Origin: PALSA-612 sp963704335
GTDB lineage: Bacteria > Actinomycetota > Thermoleophilia > Gaiellales > Gaiellaceae
Assembly (NCBI GenBank): GCA_963704335.1
Contig: OY969889.1
Coordinates: forward strand, 2,232,001 to 2,296,000
Direction of reading: 5' to 3'
Length of the DNA stretch: 64,000 nucleotides
Each line of letters starts with the position of its first letter. Position 1 is the first letter of the stretch. Under the pieces are notes generated by a model that was not told where the DNA came from, did no database searches, and saw nothing but the letters and a program-made list of their open reading frames with translations. Of this stretch, positions 28,495-37,375 are shown piece after piece. A program made the translations under genes and the position numbers.

Positions 28495-29265
28495 GTGACA
28501 AGGGTCATCGCGTTCGCCAACCAGAAGGGTGGCGTGGCGAAGACCACGTCGACGCTCAACCTTGCCGTTGCGTTCGCCGAGCAGGGCCTGCGCGTGCTGA
28601 TCGTAGACCTGGATCCCCAGGGGAACCTCACGATGAGCCAGGGGCTCAATCCCGACACGATCGATCGCTCGATGTACGACGTGCTCGTCCACCGGCTGCC
28701 GATCGAGCAGGTGCTGCACAAGGGCGAAGTGGATCTCGCCGTCTCGTCGATCGACCTCGCCGGCGCCGAGCTCGCCCTCTCCAGCTTGATCGGCCGCGAG
28801 CGCGCTCTCGAGAAAGGGCTCGCGCCGGTCAAGGACGACTACGACTGGATCCTCATCGACACGCCGCCCTCGCTCGGACTGCTCACCATCAACGCGCTCG
28901 TTGCCTCCGATGGAGTGATCGTGCCCGTGCAGTGCGAGTACCTCTCGCTGCGCGGCCTTGTGCAGCTCGAGAACACGCTGACCATGATCCGCGAGAACCT
29001 CAATCCCGACGTCGAGATCCGGGGCATCCTGCCGACGATGTTCGACGGCCGCACGCTGCACGCCCGCGAGGCCGTCGAGATCCTCGAGGAGAACTTCGGC
29101 GACCTCGTGTTCAAGACGCGTATCAAGAAGACGATCCGCTATGCGGAGGCGCCCGTGAAGGGCGCCAGCGTTCTCAAGTACGACCCCACGGGTACCGCCG
29201 CCGAGGCGTACCGCGAATTGGCGAAGGAGGTCCTCAATGGCACGCAAGCGCGCCAGCATGCGTGA
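28495..29265 (+). CDS. parA: ParA/Soj-family ATPase
   Basis: About 256 residues from GTG 28495, which has the ribosome site GGAAGGAG five bases upstream. ATGs upstream (for example 28429) are less likely. It has the deviant Walker A of the family, FANQKGGVAKTTST, the A' motif LIVDLDPQGNLT, and Walker B WILIDTPPSLGLLT. It ends with IRYAEAPVKGASVLKYDP, typical of chromosomal ParA/Soj. Such proteins dimerise on ATP and bind DNA non-specifically to move chromosomes or other cargo. No ParB gene follows; instead the next gene is FtsZ, which starts inside the last 29 bases of parA. Confidence 0.92.
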   Translation: MTRVIAFANQKGGVAKTTSTLNLAVAFAEQGLRVLIVDLDPQGNLTMSQGLNPDTIDRSMYDVLVHRLPIEQVLHKGEVDLAVSSIDLAGAELALSSLIGRERALEKGLAPVKDDYDWILIDTPPSLGLLTINALVASDGVIVPVQCEYLSLRGLVQLENTLTMIRENLNPDVEIRGILPTMFDGRTLHAREAVEILEENFGDLVFKTRIKKTIRYAEAPVKGASVLKYDPTGTAAEAYRELAKEVLNGTQARQHA

Positions 29266-30604
29266 GGGTCCGCTCGCGGAGCTTTTCCGAGCAACGGAGG
29301 CCGCCCAGAAGCAGGCCGAGGGGCAGGAAGTAAAGCCGCCGCCGACCTCTGATGAGGAGCGCCTCGTGCTCGACGAGACCGTCGAGTACACGCCCGACTT
29401 CGCCCAGCCCCAGGCCGACGAGCCGAAGGCGGTCGAGCCAGAGGCAGAGCCCGAGCCGGAACCGGAGCCGGCGGCCGAAGTAGCCGTCGCTCCGAAGCCC
29501 GGGCCGAAGCCCGTCGATCCGGCCCCGGCTCAGGAGGACCGCGTACGTGCCGACCTGTGGATCGAGTCGATGCCCGAGCCTCCTCCGCTCATCGCCCAGC
29601 CCCGCGCCGACTCCGGCGCGTACATCGCCGTCATCCGCGTGGTAGGTGTCGGCGGTGCGGGCCTGAATGCGCTCAACCGGATGATCGACGCCGGCATTCA
29701 CCAGGTCGAGTTCATCGCGGTGAACACCGACATCCAGGCGCTGCAGATCGCCGATGCGCCGACGAAGATCCACATCGGCCGGGACCTCACCGAGGGCCTT
29801 GGCTCCGGCGCCGACGCCGAGGTAGGGCGACTGGCTGCGGAAGAGGGCCGCGATGCGCTCAGGCGCGCGCTGCGTGGCTCCGACATGGTCTTCGTCACGG
29901 CCGGCGAGGGCGGCGGAACCGGCTCGGGTGCGGCGCCCATCGTCGCCGAGATCGCGCGCGAGCTGGGGGCGCTGACAGTTGCCATCGTCACGATGCCGTT
30001 CGGCTTCGAGGGCACGCAGCGGCGGCACACGGCAGACGAGGGAGTGAAGACTCTGCGTGCGGCCTGCGACACGGTGATCGTCGTGCCGAACGAGCGGCTC
30101 CTGGAAGTGCTCGACAAGTCGACGTCCATGCTCGACGCGTTCCGCATTGCCGACGACGTGCTCAGGCAGGGCGTCCAGGGCATCTGCGATCTGATCACGC
30201 TGCCCGGCCTCATCAACCTCGACTTCGCCGACGTGCGCACGATCATGCAGGACGCAGGCAACGCACTCATGGGCATCGGCTACTCGAGTGGTGACGAGCG
30301 CGCCGTGGAGGCCGTCGAACGCGCCTTGCGCTCGCCGCTCATCGACTCCGACATCATCGGCGCCAAGGGCATCCTGCTCTCGATCGCCGGCGGCGACGAT
30401 CTCTCGCTCTACGAGGTCAACGAGGCAGCGGAGATCGTGCGCCAGCGCTCGGGTGACGACACGAACATCATCTTCGGCGCCACGATCGACGAGCGGCTCA
30501 CGGGTCAGGTGTGGGTGACGATCGTCGCGACGGGCATCGGCGACACGTCGCGGCGGCGGAACGGCGAGGGGATGCCGCCACCGTCGTTCCTCAGCGACCT
30601 CTGA
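29237..30604 (+). CDS. FtsZ family GTPase with long acidic N-terminal extension
   Basis: 455 residues; the ATG follows AAGGAGGT with ideal spacing. Residues 1-125 or so are a disordered acidic, proline-rich extension (the run PEAEPEPEPEP) absent from ordinary FtsZ. The tubulin-like domain follows: VGVGGAGLNALNRM near 136, the GTP signature TAGEGGGTGSGAAP near 222-233 and the T7-loop NLDFADVRTIM near 328, which keeps the catalytic aspartate. The C-terminus is short and ends MPPPSFLSDL, similar to the FtsZ tail peptide that binds partners. It may be the main FtsZ or a second, specialised one; the coupling to ParA and the lack of division genes around it favour the latter. Confidence 0.88.
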   Translation: MARKRASMREGPLAELFRATEAAQKQAEGQEVKPPPTSDEERLVLDETVEYTPDFAQPQADEPKAVEPEAEPEPEPEPAAEVAVAPKPGPKPVDPAPAQEDRVRADLWIESMPEPPPLIAQPRADSGAYIAVIRVVGVGGAGLNALNRMIDAGIHQVEFIAVNTDIQALQIADAPTKIHIGRDLTEGLGSGADAEVGRLAAEEGRDALRRALRGSDMVFVTAGEGGGTGSGAAPIVAEIARELGALTVAIVTMPFGFEGTQRRHTADEGVKTLRAACDTVIVVPNERLLEVLDKSTSMLDAFRIADDVLRQGVQGICDLITLPGLINLDFADVRTIMQDAGNALMGIGYSSGDERAVEAVERALRSPLIDSDIIGAKGILLSIAGGDDLSLYEVNEAAEIVRQRSGDDTNIIFGATIDERLTGQVWVTIVATGIGDTSRRRNGEGMPPPSFLSDL

Positions 30605-30624
30605 CCACCGCCTAGGCTCTTCGC

Positions 30625-32196
30625 ATGCGAGGAGCGATCGCCGCCGGGCACGAGATCACGGCGCAGGCCGGCGCACGCGCGCTCGCGGAGGGCGGCAACG
30701 CGGTCGATGCCTGCATCGCCGCCGCGTTCGCCTCGTGGGTCGCCGAGAGCCCGCTAACGGGCCCGGGCGCCGGTGGGTTCATGCTCGTCCACCGTGCACA
30801 CGACGGCTCCAGCAGACTCCTGGACTTCTTCGTCGCTGCTCCCGGCCAGGGGCTGAGGCGGACCAGGGCGGCGGAGATGGACGCGGTCGACATTCCCTTC
30901 GAGAGTGGCAGCGCCACTATCCAGCGCTTTCTCATCGGGCATGCCTCGTGCGCGGTGCCCGGCACCGTAGCCGGGCTCGCCGAGGCTCATCGCGCCTACG
31001 GCACGCTGCCGTGGAGCGAACTGCTCGCGCCGGCAATCGACCTGGCGCAGTCGGGCGTCGTGCTGACGAAGGCTCAGGCGCTCCTGCACGCGCTACTCGA
31101 TTCGATACTCCGGCACACCTCTGAGAGCAGGGCCGTCTACGGCGACCGGAAGCGGCTCGTGGCAGGTGATCGGTTCGTCGCCCACGACCTCGCAGCCACG
31201 CTCGAGGTGGTGGCGGCCGAGGGCCCGGACGCCGTGTATCGAGGAGACATCGCCAAGGCAATCGCTCAGCACGTACAGGACAGCGGCGGCGCCATCACCC
31301 GCCGCGACCTCGAGTCGTACCGCGTGATTCGTCGCCGGCCCGTAGAGGCCGTCTACCGAAGTCACGTGTTCGAGTCGAACCCGCCGCCCTCGTCAGGAGG
31401 AGTGCTGATCGGCTACGGGCTCGCGCTGCTCGACCGGCTCGGCGCCGCCCACGAGCCGGGCTCCGCTCCGGAGCTCGCCTCTCTCATCGAGGTGCTGCGC
31501 GAGCAGGCTCGCGCACGCGACGCGCGATTCACCCGTGCGCTCTACCGCGGTGGGCTCGCTCGCCGCCTCCTGGCCGAAGACTCATTGGCTAATGGGGCCA
31601 GGCGGCTGCGCAGCGCACATCGCGCTCCGGCCGAGCTCGCGTCCCCGGGCGGGACGACACACATCTCGGCCATGGACGCAGCCGGCAATGCCGCGGCGCT
31701 GTCCTCGTCCACCGGAGCCGGCTCGGGCATCATCGTCCCGGGCACGGGCATCCACATGAACAACATGCTCGGCGAGTACGACCTGCAGCCCGGAGGCCAT
31801 GCTCCGGCGCCGGGCACCCGACTGACGAGCATGATGGCGCCTTCCATGGTGTCGAATGCAGGCGCGCCGCGGCTCGTCCTGGGCAGTGCGGGCTCGGTGC
31901 GAATTCGGGCGGCGATCATGCAGGTCGTGGTAAACGTCGTCGACCACGGTCTGGGCGTGGAGGACGCGATCGCGATGTCCCGTGTGCACGTCGACGACCC
32001 TCACGTCCACGCCGAAGGAGGGCACGATCCGGCTGCCCTCGACGAGCTGGAGAGCGCGGGCTACGACGTCGTGCGCTGGCGGCGACGCAACCTGTTCTTC
32101 GGCGGCGTGGCGGCCGTCGAACGCCGGCCGGACGGCACGCTGGCGGCGGCTGGCGATCCCCGCCGAGGAGGGCATGGGGTCGTGGTCGAGGCCTAG
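30625..32196 (+). CDS. Gamma-glutamyltransferase family protein
   Basis: 523 residues, ATG start. The Ntn-hydrolase GGT pattern is complete: AAGHEITAQAGARALAEGGNAVDA, SPLTGPGAGGFMLVH, PGTVAGLAEAHRAYG, the large-to-small-subunit processing site GGTTHISAMDAAGNAAAL with nucleophile threonine at about 344, and GSAGSVRIRAAIMQVV. No signal peptide is visible, so it may be cytoplasmic. Family members transfer or hydrolyse gamma-glutamyl groups, and some are cephalosporin or capsule-type acylases. Precise substrate unknown. It ends next to a convergent LON-domain gene. Confidence 0.9.
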   Translation: MRGAIAAGHEITAQAGARALAEGGNAVDACIAAAFASWVAESPLTGPGAGGFMLVHRAHDGSSRLLDFFVAAPGQGLRRTRAAEMDAVDIPFESGSATIQRFLIGHASCAVPGTVAGLAEAHRAYGTLPWSELLAPAIDLAQSGVVLTKAQALLHALLDSILRHTSESRAVYGDRKRLVAGDRFVAHDLAATLEVVAAEGPDAVYRGDIAKAIAQHVQDSGGAITRRDLESYRVIRRRPVEAVYRSHVFESNPPPSSGGVLIGYGLALLDRLGAAHEPGSAPELASLIEVLREQARARDARFTRALYRGGLARRLLAEDSLANGARRLRSAHRAPAELASPGGTTHISAMDAAGNAAALSSSTGAGSGIIVPGTGIHMNNMLGEYDLQPGGHAPAPGTRLTSMMAPSMVSNAGAPRLVLGSAGSVRIRAAIMQVVVNVVDHGLGVEDAIAMSRVHVDDPHVHAEGGHDPAALDELESAGYDVVRWRRRNLFFGGVAAVERRPDGTLAAAGDPRRGGHGVVVEA

Positions 32197-32199
32197 TCG

Positions 32200-32814
32200 C
32201 TAGTCGAACGAGACGCGGCCGTTGGTCGCCGCACGCTCGCGGATCTCGCGCTCGCGCGTCATCGCCGCGAGTGCATGCTCGAGCAATTCGGTCAGTCGCT
32301 GTAACCGGACGCGCTCCGAACGCAGCTCGAGCAATTCCTGCTTGGGTTGCGTGCCGAAGTCGACGTGAGCGGCGATCTCGAAGGCGATCGACCCCGACGC
32401 ACCGTCGGGCTCTTCGATCTCCGCATCGGCCACGTCCGCGAGCTGGCGGAAGAGCACCAGCGCTTCCTCCGCGGCTGTTGCCTCCGGCAGCGCGTCGTCC
32501 TCGTCCTCGAGCGTCTCCACCTCGGCGGTAGGGAACGAGCGGCCATCGGTCCATTCCGTCACCCGGAAGCGGTCTCGGCCCTCGACGAGGATGTTCATGC
32601 GTCCGTCGTCGAACATATGCACGACCTCCCGCACGTCCGCCAGGGTGCCGATGTCGCGACGCCCCGAGTCGTCCTCGAGCAGGAGGCCGAAGGGCTCGGC
32701 GCCGGCGATGCACTCGCCGATCAGCTCCTTGTAGCGGGGCTCGAAGATGTGGAGTGGCACGCGCTCGGTCGGGGCGAGCACGAGGGCGAGAGGGAAGAGG
32801 CCGATCTCCGGCAC
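32200..32814 (-). CDS. LON substrate-binding-domain protein
   Basis: About 204 residues, GTG at 32814. It begins PEIGLFPLALVLAPTERVPLHIFEPRYKELI, the typical start of a stand-alone Lon N-terminal domain, then FGLLLEDDSGRRDIGTLADV and VEGRDRFRV. There is no ATPase or protease domain. Family members are small peptide- or protein-binding proteins of uncertain role. It is divergent from hisC with 46 bases between starts, so control may be shared. Confidence 0.9.
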   Translation of the reverse strand: MPEIGLFPLALVLAPTERVPLHIFEPRYKELIGECIAGAEPFGLLLEDDSGRRDIGTLADVREVVHMFDDGRMNILVEGRDRFRVTEWTDGRSFPTAEVETLEDEDDALPEATAAEEALVLFRQLADVADAEIEEPDGASGSIAFEIAAHVDFGTQPKQELLELRSERVRLQRLTELLEHALAAMTREREIRERAATNGRVSFD

Positions 32815-32860
32815 GGGAGAAGGGTAGTGGGGAACGCGATCAGGCGGATAGAGTCTCGCC

Positions 32861-33979
32861 GTGCCGGGCGACGAAGGCTCATTTCGACCTGCAATTCGCA
32901 AGCTCGTGCCGTACGAGCCGGGCAAGCCGGTCGAGGAGCTCCAGCGAGAGCTCGGCCTGGAGAGCGTCGTCAAGCTCGCGTCGAATGAAGGCTCGTGGGG
33001 GCCGTTGCCCACCGCCCTCGAGGCGATCGAGCGCTCTGCACGGGGACTGAACCGCTATCCGGACGGCGGCGCCGTCCGTCTCCGCGGCGCACTCGCCGAG
33101 CGCCACGGCGTGCGTTTCGAGGAGGTCGCTCCCGGCGCGGGGGCGGACGGGGTGATGGACTGTCTCGCGCAGACGCTGCTCGACCCGGGCGACGAGGTCG
33201 TCTGCGGCTGGCCGTCCTTCTCGAGCTACGTGATCGACGCGCAGAAGATGGGTGCCGAGCCGCGTCTCGTGCCGCTGCGAGACCACCGTTACGACCTGGA
33301 GGCGATGCTCGACGCGGTCGGGCCGCGTACGAAGATCGTCTACGTCTGCTACCCGAACAATCCGACGGGCACGGCGAGCAGCCGCGCCGAGCTCGACGCG
33401 TACTTCGCCTCGGTGCCCGACCACGTGCTGACCGTCATCGACCAGGCGTATTTCGAATACGTGGACGATTCGGACTACACAGATGCGGTCGAGACGTACT
33501 TCAAGGCCGGCTGCAACGTGCTCGTCGTGCGCACGTTCTCGAAGATCTACGGCCTGGCCGGCCTTCGCATCGGCTACGGGATCGGGCCCGAGGCGCTCGT
33601 GCACGCGTTGGGCAAGGTACGGCGCGCCTTCGACATGTCTACGACGAGCCAGGAGGCGGCGCTCGCAAGTCTCGACAACGCGCCAGAGATCGAGCGTCGA
33701 CGGCGAGAGACGATCGCCGCGCGTGCGGAGCTCTCGGACATCCTGACCAGGCACGGGCTCGAGCCGGTCGGCCCGGCGGTCGGCAACTTCCTCTACGCGG
33801 ACATCGGTGAAGATGCGACGCCGCTGTTCGAGAGCCTGTTGCGCGAGGGCGTGATCGTCCGACCGCTGGCGGGCTTCGGAGCACCCGAGGCGGTGCGCTT
33901 CACCGTGGGGACGGCCGAGGACCACGCCGTTCTCGACGGGGCTCTTTCGGCCGTCGTGGGCGGCGGCGCGCGGCGGTAA
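32861..33979 (+). CDS. hisC: Histidinol-phosphate aminotransferase
   Basis: 372 residues, GTG start. Fold-type I PLP enzyme: VKLASNEGSWGPLP, LNRYPDGGAVRLRGALAERHG, YPNNPTGT, VVIDQAYFEY-type strand (TVIDQAYFEYVDD) and the PLP lysine K228 in VVRTFSKIYGLAGLRIGYG. It converts imidazole-acetol phosphate to L-histidinol phosphate in histidine synthesis. No other his gene is in the window, so it may instead serve another aromatic or similar amino acid; the sequence matches the actinobacterial HisC type. Confidence 0.88.
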   Translation: MPGDEGSFRPAIRKLVPYEPGKPVEELQRELGLESVVKLASNEGSWGPLPTALEAIERSARGLNRYPDGGAVRLRGALAERHGVRFEEVAPGAGADGVMDCLAQTLLDPGDEVVCGWPSFSSYVIDAQKMGAEPRLVPLRDHRYDLEAMLDAVGPRTKIVYVCYPNNPTGTASSRAELDAYFASVPDHVLTVIDQAYFEYVDDSDYTDAVETYFKAGCNVLVVRTFSKIYGLAGLRIGYGIGPEALVHALGKVRRAFDMSTTSQEAALASLDNAPEIERRRRETIAARAELSDILTRHGLEPVGPAVGNFLYADIGEDATPLFESLLREGVIVRPLAGFGAPEAVRFTVGTAEDHAVLDGALSAVVGGGARR

Positions 33980-33993
33980 GGTCCACGTCGCAC

Positions 33994-35250
33994 GTGTCGA
34001 GCCCCCCGGCACATCGACAGCCCGGCCTGCTGCGCCGCAACCCGGGATTCCGGGCTCTCTTCGCTGCGACGTTCGCGTCCGGCCTCGGGACCTGGATCGC
34101 GGTCGTCGCGCTGTCGATCGACGTGTACGACCGGACCGGCTCGGCGACGTGGGTGAGCGCGCTGCTCGTTGCGGATTTCCTGCCGTCGGTGGCCATCGGC
34201 CTGCTGCTCGGCCCGCTCATCGACCGGCTGTCACGACGGCGGATCATGGTCGTCGCCGACCTGGTGCGGCTCGGCATCTTCGTGGCCCTGCCCTTCACGA
34301 ACAGCCCGGGGGCGATCGTCGTCCTCGCAGCGGCCGCCGGCTTCGCGACCGGCTTCTTCCGGCCCGCCTCGTACGCCGGTCTGCCGAACCTCGTGACGGC
34401 TGCCGATCTCGCCGACGCCAACTCGAGGCTGCGCGCGGGCGAGTACCTGTCCTGGACCATCGGCACGGCGCTCGGCGGCGTGATCGTGGCCGTCTCCAGC
34501 CCCGATGTCGCCTACTGGATCAACGCCGCGACGTTCCTGGTGTCGGCCGTTTTCATTCTCCGCATCGCACCGTCGCTGCTGCAGTCGACGATCGCCGTCT
34601 CACGAGGCCACTGGCGCGACGTGGGCGACGGCTTCTCGCTGGTCTTCCGCTCGCGCGTCCTGCTTGCCGTCTTCTGCGCGTGGAATCTCGTGATGCTCGG
34701 TAACGCCGGCATCAACGTGGCGGAGATCGTCCTGGCGAAGGTCGACTTCGAGAGCGGGGACGTCGGCTTCGGCCTGCTGTGGGCGGCTTCGGGCTTCGGC
34801 CTGCTGCTGGGCAGCCTCTACGCGCCAAGATGGCTCGAGGTGCGCGGCATTCTCCTCGTGTACACGGGCTCGCTGGCGCTCATGGGCTTCGGCGCGCTGA
34901 CCGCCGCCATCTCGCCGTCGGTGTGGGTGGCGCTGCCGTGCATGGTGCTGGGCGGGGCCGGCAACGGCGCCGCTGTCGTCTACAACTCGCTGCTCGTCCA
35001 GCGCGGAGCGCCCGACGAGCTTCGCGGCCGTGTGTTCACCGTGATCATGAGCACGAACTTCGCGCTGCTGGGCCTGGGCATGATCGTCGCCGGCCCGCTG
35101 ACCGACGCGATCGGCGCGCGGTGGGTGTTCGCTATCTCGGCGGGTTGCGCCAGCCTCGGCGCTCTCGTCGGCTTCCTGCTCCTGCGCTCGGTGAGCTCGA
35201 GCGTGTCCGGGCGCGAGGCGGGGCCCAAGGCGCTCTCGGTGCCGAGCTGA
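33994..35250 (+). CDS. MFS exporter, EntS/MFS_3 type
   Basis: 418 residues, GTG start 14 bases after hisC. Twelve hydrophobic helices can be counted. Family marks are NPGFRALFAATFASGLGTWI, LIDRLSRRRIMVVADLVR (the charged loop after helix 2), GFFRPASYAGLPNLV and AVVYNSLLVQRGAPDELRGRV. Such transporters export small molecules, for instance siderophores or drugs. The substrate is not readable. Close spacing to hisC and MeaB genes suggests one transcript. Confidence 0.9.
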   Translation: MSSPPAHRQPGLLRRNPGFRALFAATFASGLGTWIAVVALSIDVYDRTGSATWVSALLVADFLPSVAIGLLLGPLIDRLSRRRIMVVADLVRLGIFVALPFTNSPGAIVVLAAAAGFATGFFRPASYAGLPNLVTAADLADANSRLRAGEYLSWTIGTALGGVIVAVSSPDVAYWINAATFLVSAVFILRIAPSLLQSTIAVSRGHWRDVGDGFSLVFRSRVLLAVFCAWNLVMLGNAGINVAEIVLAKVDFESGDVGFGLLWAASGFGLLLGSLYAPRWLEVRGILLVYTGSLALMGFGALTAAISPSVWVALPCMVLGGAGNGAAVVYNSLLVQRGAPDELRGRVFTVIMSTNFALLGLGMIVAGPLTDAIGARWVFAISAGCASLGALVGFLLLRSVSSSVSGREAGPKALSVPS

Positions 35251-35253
35251 CGC

Positions 35254-36237
35254 GTGGCAGGACGACGCGACTGGACGCGAGAGAGCCTTGTAGCCGGTAT
35301 CCGGGAGGGCGACCGGCGGGCGCTGGCGCGGGCGATCTCGCTCGTAGAGAACGGTGATCCACTGGCCGGCGGCATCGTCCACGATCTCTATCCGGACACG
35401 GGGCGGGCGCGCACGATCGGCGTCACAGGCCCGCCGGGCGTCGGCAAGTCGAGCCTCATCGCGGCCCTCGTTCGCCACGTACGAGGGCTCGGCCAGACAG
35501 CGGGCGTGATCTCGGTCGATCCCTCGAGCCCCTTCTCTCAGGGGGCTCTCCTCGGCGACCGCATCCGACTCTCGGACCACTTTCTCGACCCGGGTGTATT
35601 CATCCGTTCGATGGGCACGCGCGGGCATCTCGGGGGCCTCGCAGAGGCGTCGCTTCAGGCGCTGCTGCTGCTCGACGCGGCGGGGAAGGACGTCGTCTTC
35701 GTGGAGACAGTCGGCACCGGTCAGAGCGAGGTAGAAGTGGCACGGGTGGCTGACACGGTGCTGCTCGTGCTGATGCCAGGTTCGGGTGACTCGATCCAGG
35801 CCTTGAAAGCCGGGATCATGGAGATCCCGGACGTGATCGCGGTCAACAAGCTCGATCACCCGGCAGCGAAGACGATGGTGGCCGACGTCCGCTCGATCCT
35901 CGCCCTCGACCACGAGCGCGACTGGAAGCCGCCGATCGTGCTCACGGAGGCGCTGCGCGAAGAGGGCGTGGAGGCGCTGTGGGACAGGCTCGGCGAGCAT
36001 CGATCCCACCTCGAAAGCGACGGACTGCTCGACGAGCGGCGGCGCGAGCACCTCGCGGCGGAGGTCTTCGCCGTGTCATCGGCCCGGGCCAAGGCGCACC
36101 TCGAGCGCACCGTGCACGACGATCCCGAGCTCGCTCGCGTGCTCGAGGCCGTGCAGCGCCGTGAACTCGACCCGCTGAGCGCCGTCGACGAGATCCTCGA
36201 GAAGGTCTTCCGGATTGACACTGCCGACGGCAGCTGA
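35254..36237 (+). CDS. meaB: MeaB/ArgK-type G-protein chaperone
   Basis: 327 residues, GTG start 3 bases after the MFS gene. G3E-family GTPase: Walker A GVTGPPGVGKSSL, VISVDPSSPFSQGALLGDRIRL, FIRSMGTRGHLGGL, FVETVGTGQSEVEV and the base-specific VNKLDHP. MeaB loads and protects B12-dependent methylmalonyl-CoA mutase. No mutase gene is in the window. The presence of acyl-CoA carboxylase genes further on fits a propionate or branched-chain acid route. Confidence 0.93.
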   Translation: MAGRRDWTRESLVAGIREGDRRALARAISLVENGDPLAGGIVHDLYPDTGRARTIGVTGPPGVGKSSLIAALVRHVRGLGQTAGVISVDPSSPFSQGALLGDRIRLSDHFLDPGVFIRSMGTRGHLGGLAEASLQALLLLDAAGKDVVFVETVGTGQSEVEVARVADTVLLVLMPGSGDSIQALKAGIMEIPDVIAVNKLDHPAAKTMVADVRSILALDHERDWKPPIVLTEALREEGVEALWDRLGEHRSHLESDGLLDERRREHLAAEVFAVSSARAKAHLERTVHDDPELARVLEAVQRRELDPLSAVDEILEKVFRIDTADGS

Positions 36238-37375
36238 CGTCGAGCGGGCGCGAGAGCGTCTCGCAGGCGTCGCCCGAGTCACGCCGACGGTCAGATCGGC
36301 GACGTTCTCGAGCCGCGCGGGGCGCGACGTCTGGCTGAAGGCCGAGAACCTTCAGCTCACCGGTTCCTTCAAGGTGCGCGGAGCCGTCAATCGCGTGGCG
36401 ACGCTGACCGACGACGAGCGCGCGAAGGGTGTCGTGGCCGCGAGCGCCGGCAATCACGGGCAGGCGGTGGCCTGGGCTGCGCGCGAGGCCGGCGTGCCGG
36501 CGACGATCGTCGTCCCCCAGGACGCACCGATGGCGAAGGTCGAGGCGACTCGCAGCTACGGCGCGACCGTCGAGATGACCGGTGCGAGCTTCGAGGAGGC
36601 AGTGGCGACCGGCCGTCGCCTGGCGGAGGAGGCCGAAGCCGTCTACGTGCACGCGTTCGAGGACGGCGACGTCATCGCCGGGCAGGGCACCGTTGGGCTG
36701 GAGCTCGCCGAGCAGCTCGAGGACGTGGAGACGGTTGTCGTCCCGGTCGGTGGTGGCGGCCTGGCGGCCGGCATCGCGCTGGGCGTCCAAGCCGTGCGCG
36801 CCGGGATTCGCGTCGTCGGCGTCAGGACGCCCGCGGAGGGATTCGCCGTCGCCGACGGTATCGCCGTCAAGCAGCTGGGGGAGCTCTCGGGTGCCATCCT
36901 CGAGCACCGTCTCGACTCGATGGTGGAGGTGTCCAGCGCGGAGATTGCGCAGGCGATCGTGCTCGTACTCGAGCGGACGAAGCTCGTCGTCGAGGGCGCG
37001 GGTGCCGCCGGCGTGGCTGCGCTACTGGCCGGTCGGATCGAGGGCTCAGGGCCGGCTGCCGTCGTGCTCTCGGGAGGAAACGTGGACGCCACGACGCTGA
37101 TCTCGGTCATGCGACACGGCCTGACGCTCTCCGGTCGCTACCTCCTCGTCCGCACGCGCGTGCCGGACCGGCCGGGGGAGCTGCAGAAGCTGCTCGACCT
37201 CGTGGCCACCGAGCGCATCAATGTGATCGACGTCGAGCACCGCCGAGAGGGTGCACCGATTGCCGTCGACGAGACCGAGATCTGGCTGACGCTCGAAACC
37301 CGAGACGAGGAGCACGCGTCGTCGTTCGTCGAGACGATGCAGAGCTGGGGCTACAGCGTCGAGCGCATCGGTTAA
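36215..37375 (+). CDS. ilvA: Threonine ammonia-lyase with ACT domain
   Basis: 386 residues from TTG at 36215, overlapping meaB by 23 bases; no better start is near. Fold-type II PLP enzyme with the lysine K53 in LTGSFKVRGAVN, SAGNHGQAVAWAA, the glycine-rich phosphate loop VVPVGGGGLAAGIALG and PAAVVLSGGNVD. A C-terminal ACT domain (YLLVRTRVPDRPGELQKLLD) suggests allosteric control by amino acids. It deaminates threonine to 2-oxobutanoate, feeding isoleucine synthesis or propionyl-CoA, the second of which fits the adjacent meaB. The last 4 bases overlap the convergent gene's stop. Confidence 0.9.
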   Translation: MTLPTAADVERARERLAGVARVTPTVRSATFSSRAGRDVWLKAENLQLTGSFKVRGAVNRVATLTDDERAKGVVAASAGNHGQAVAWAAREAGVPATIVVPQDAPMAKVEATRSYGATVEMTGASFEEAVATGRRLAEEAEAVYVHAFEDGDVIAGQGTVGLELAEQLEDVETVVVPVGGGGLAAGIALGVQAVRAGIRVVGVRTPAEGFAVADGIAVKQLGELSGAILEHRLDSMVEVSSAEIAQAIVLVLERTKLVVEGAGAAGVAALLAGRIEGSGPAAVVLSGGNVDATTLISVMRHGLTLSGRYLLVRTRVPDRPGELQKLLDLVATERINVIDVEHRREGAPIAVDETEIWLTLETRDEEHASSFVETMQSWGYSVERIG

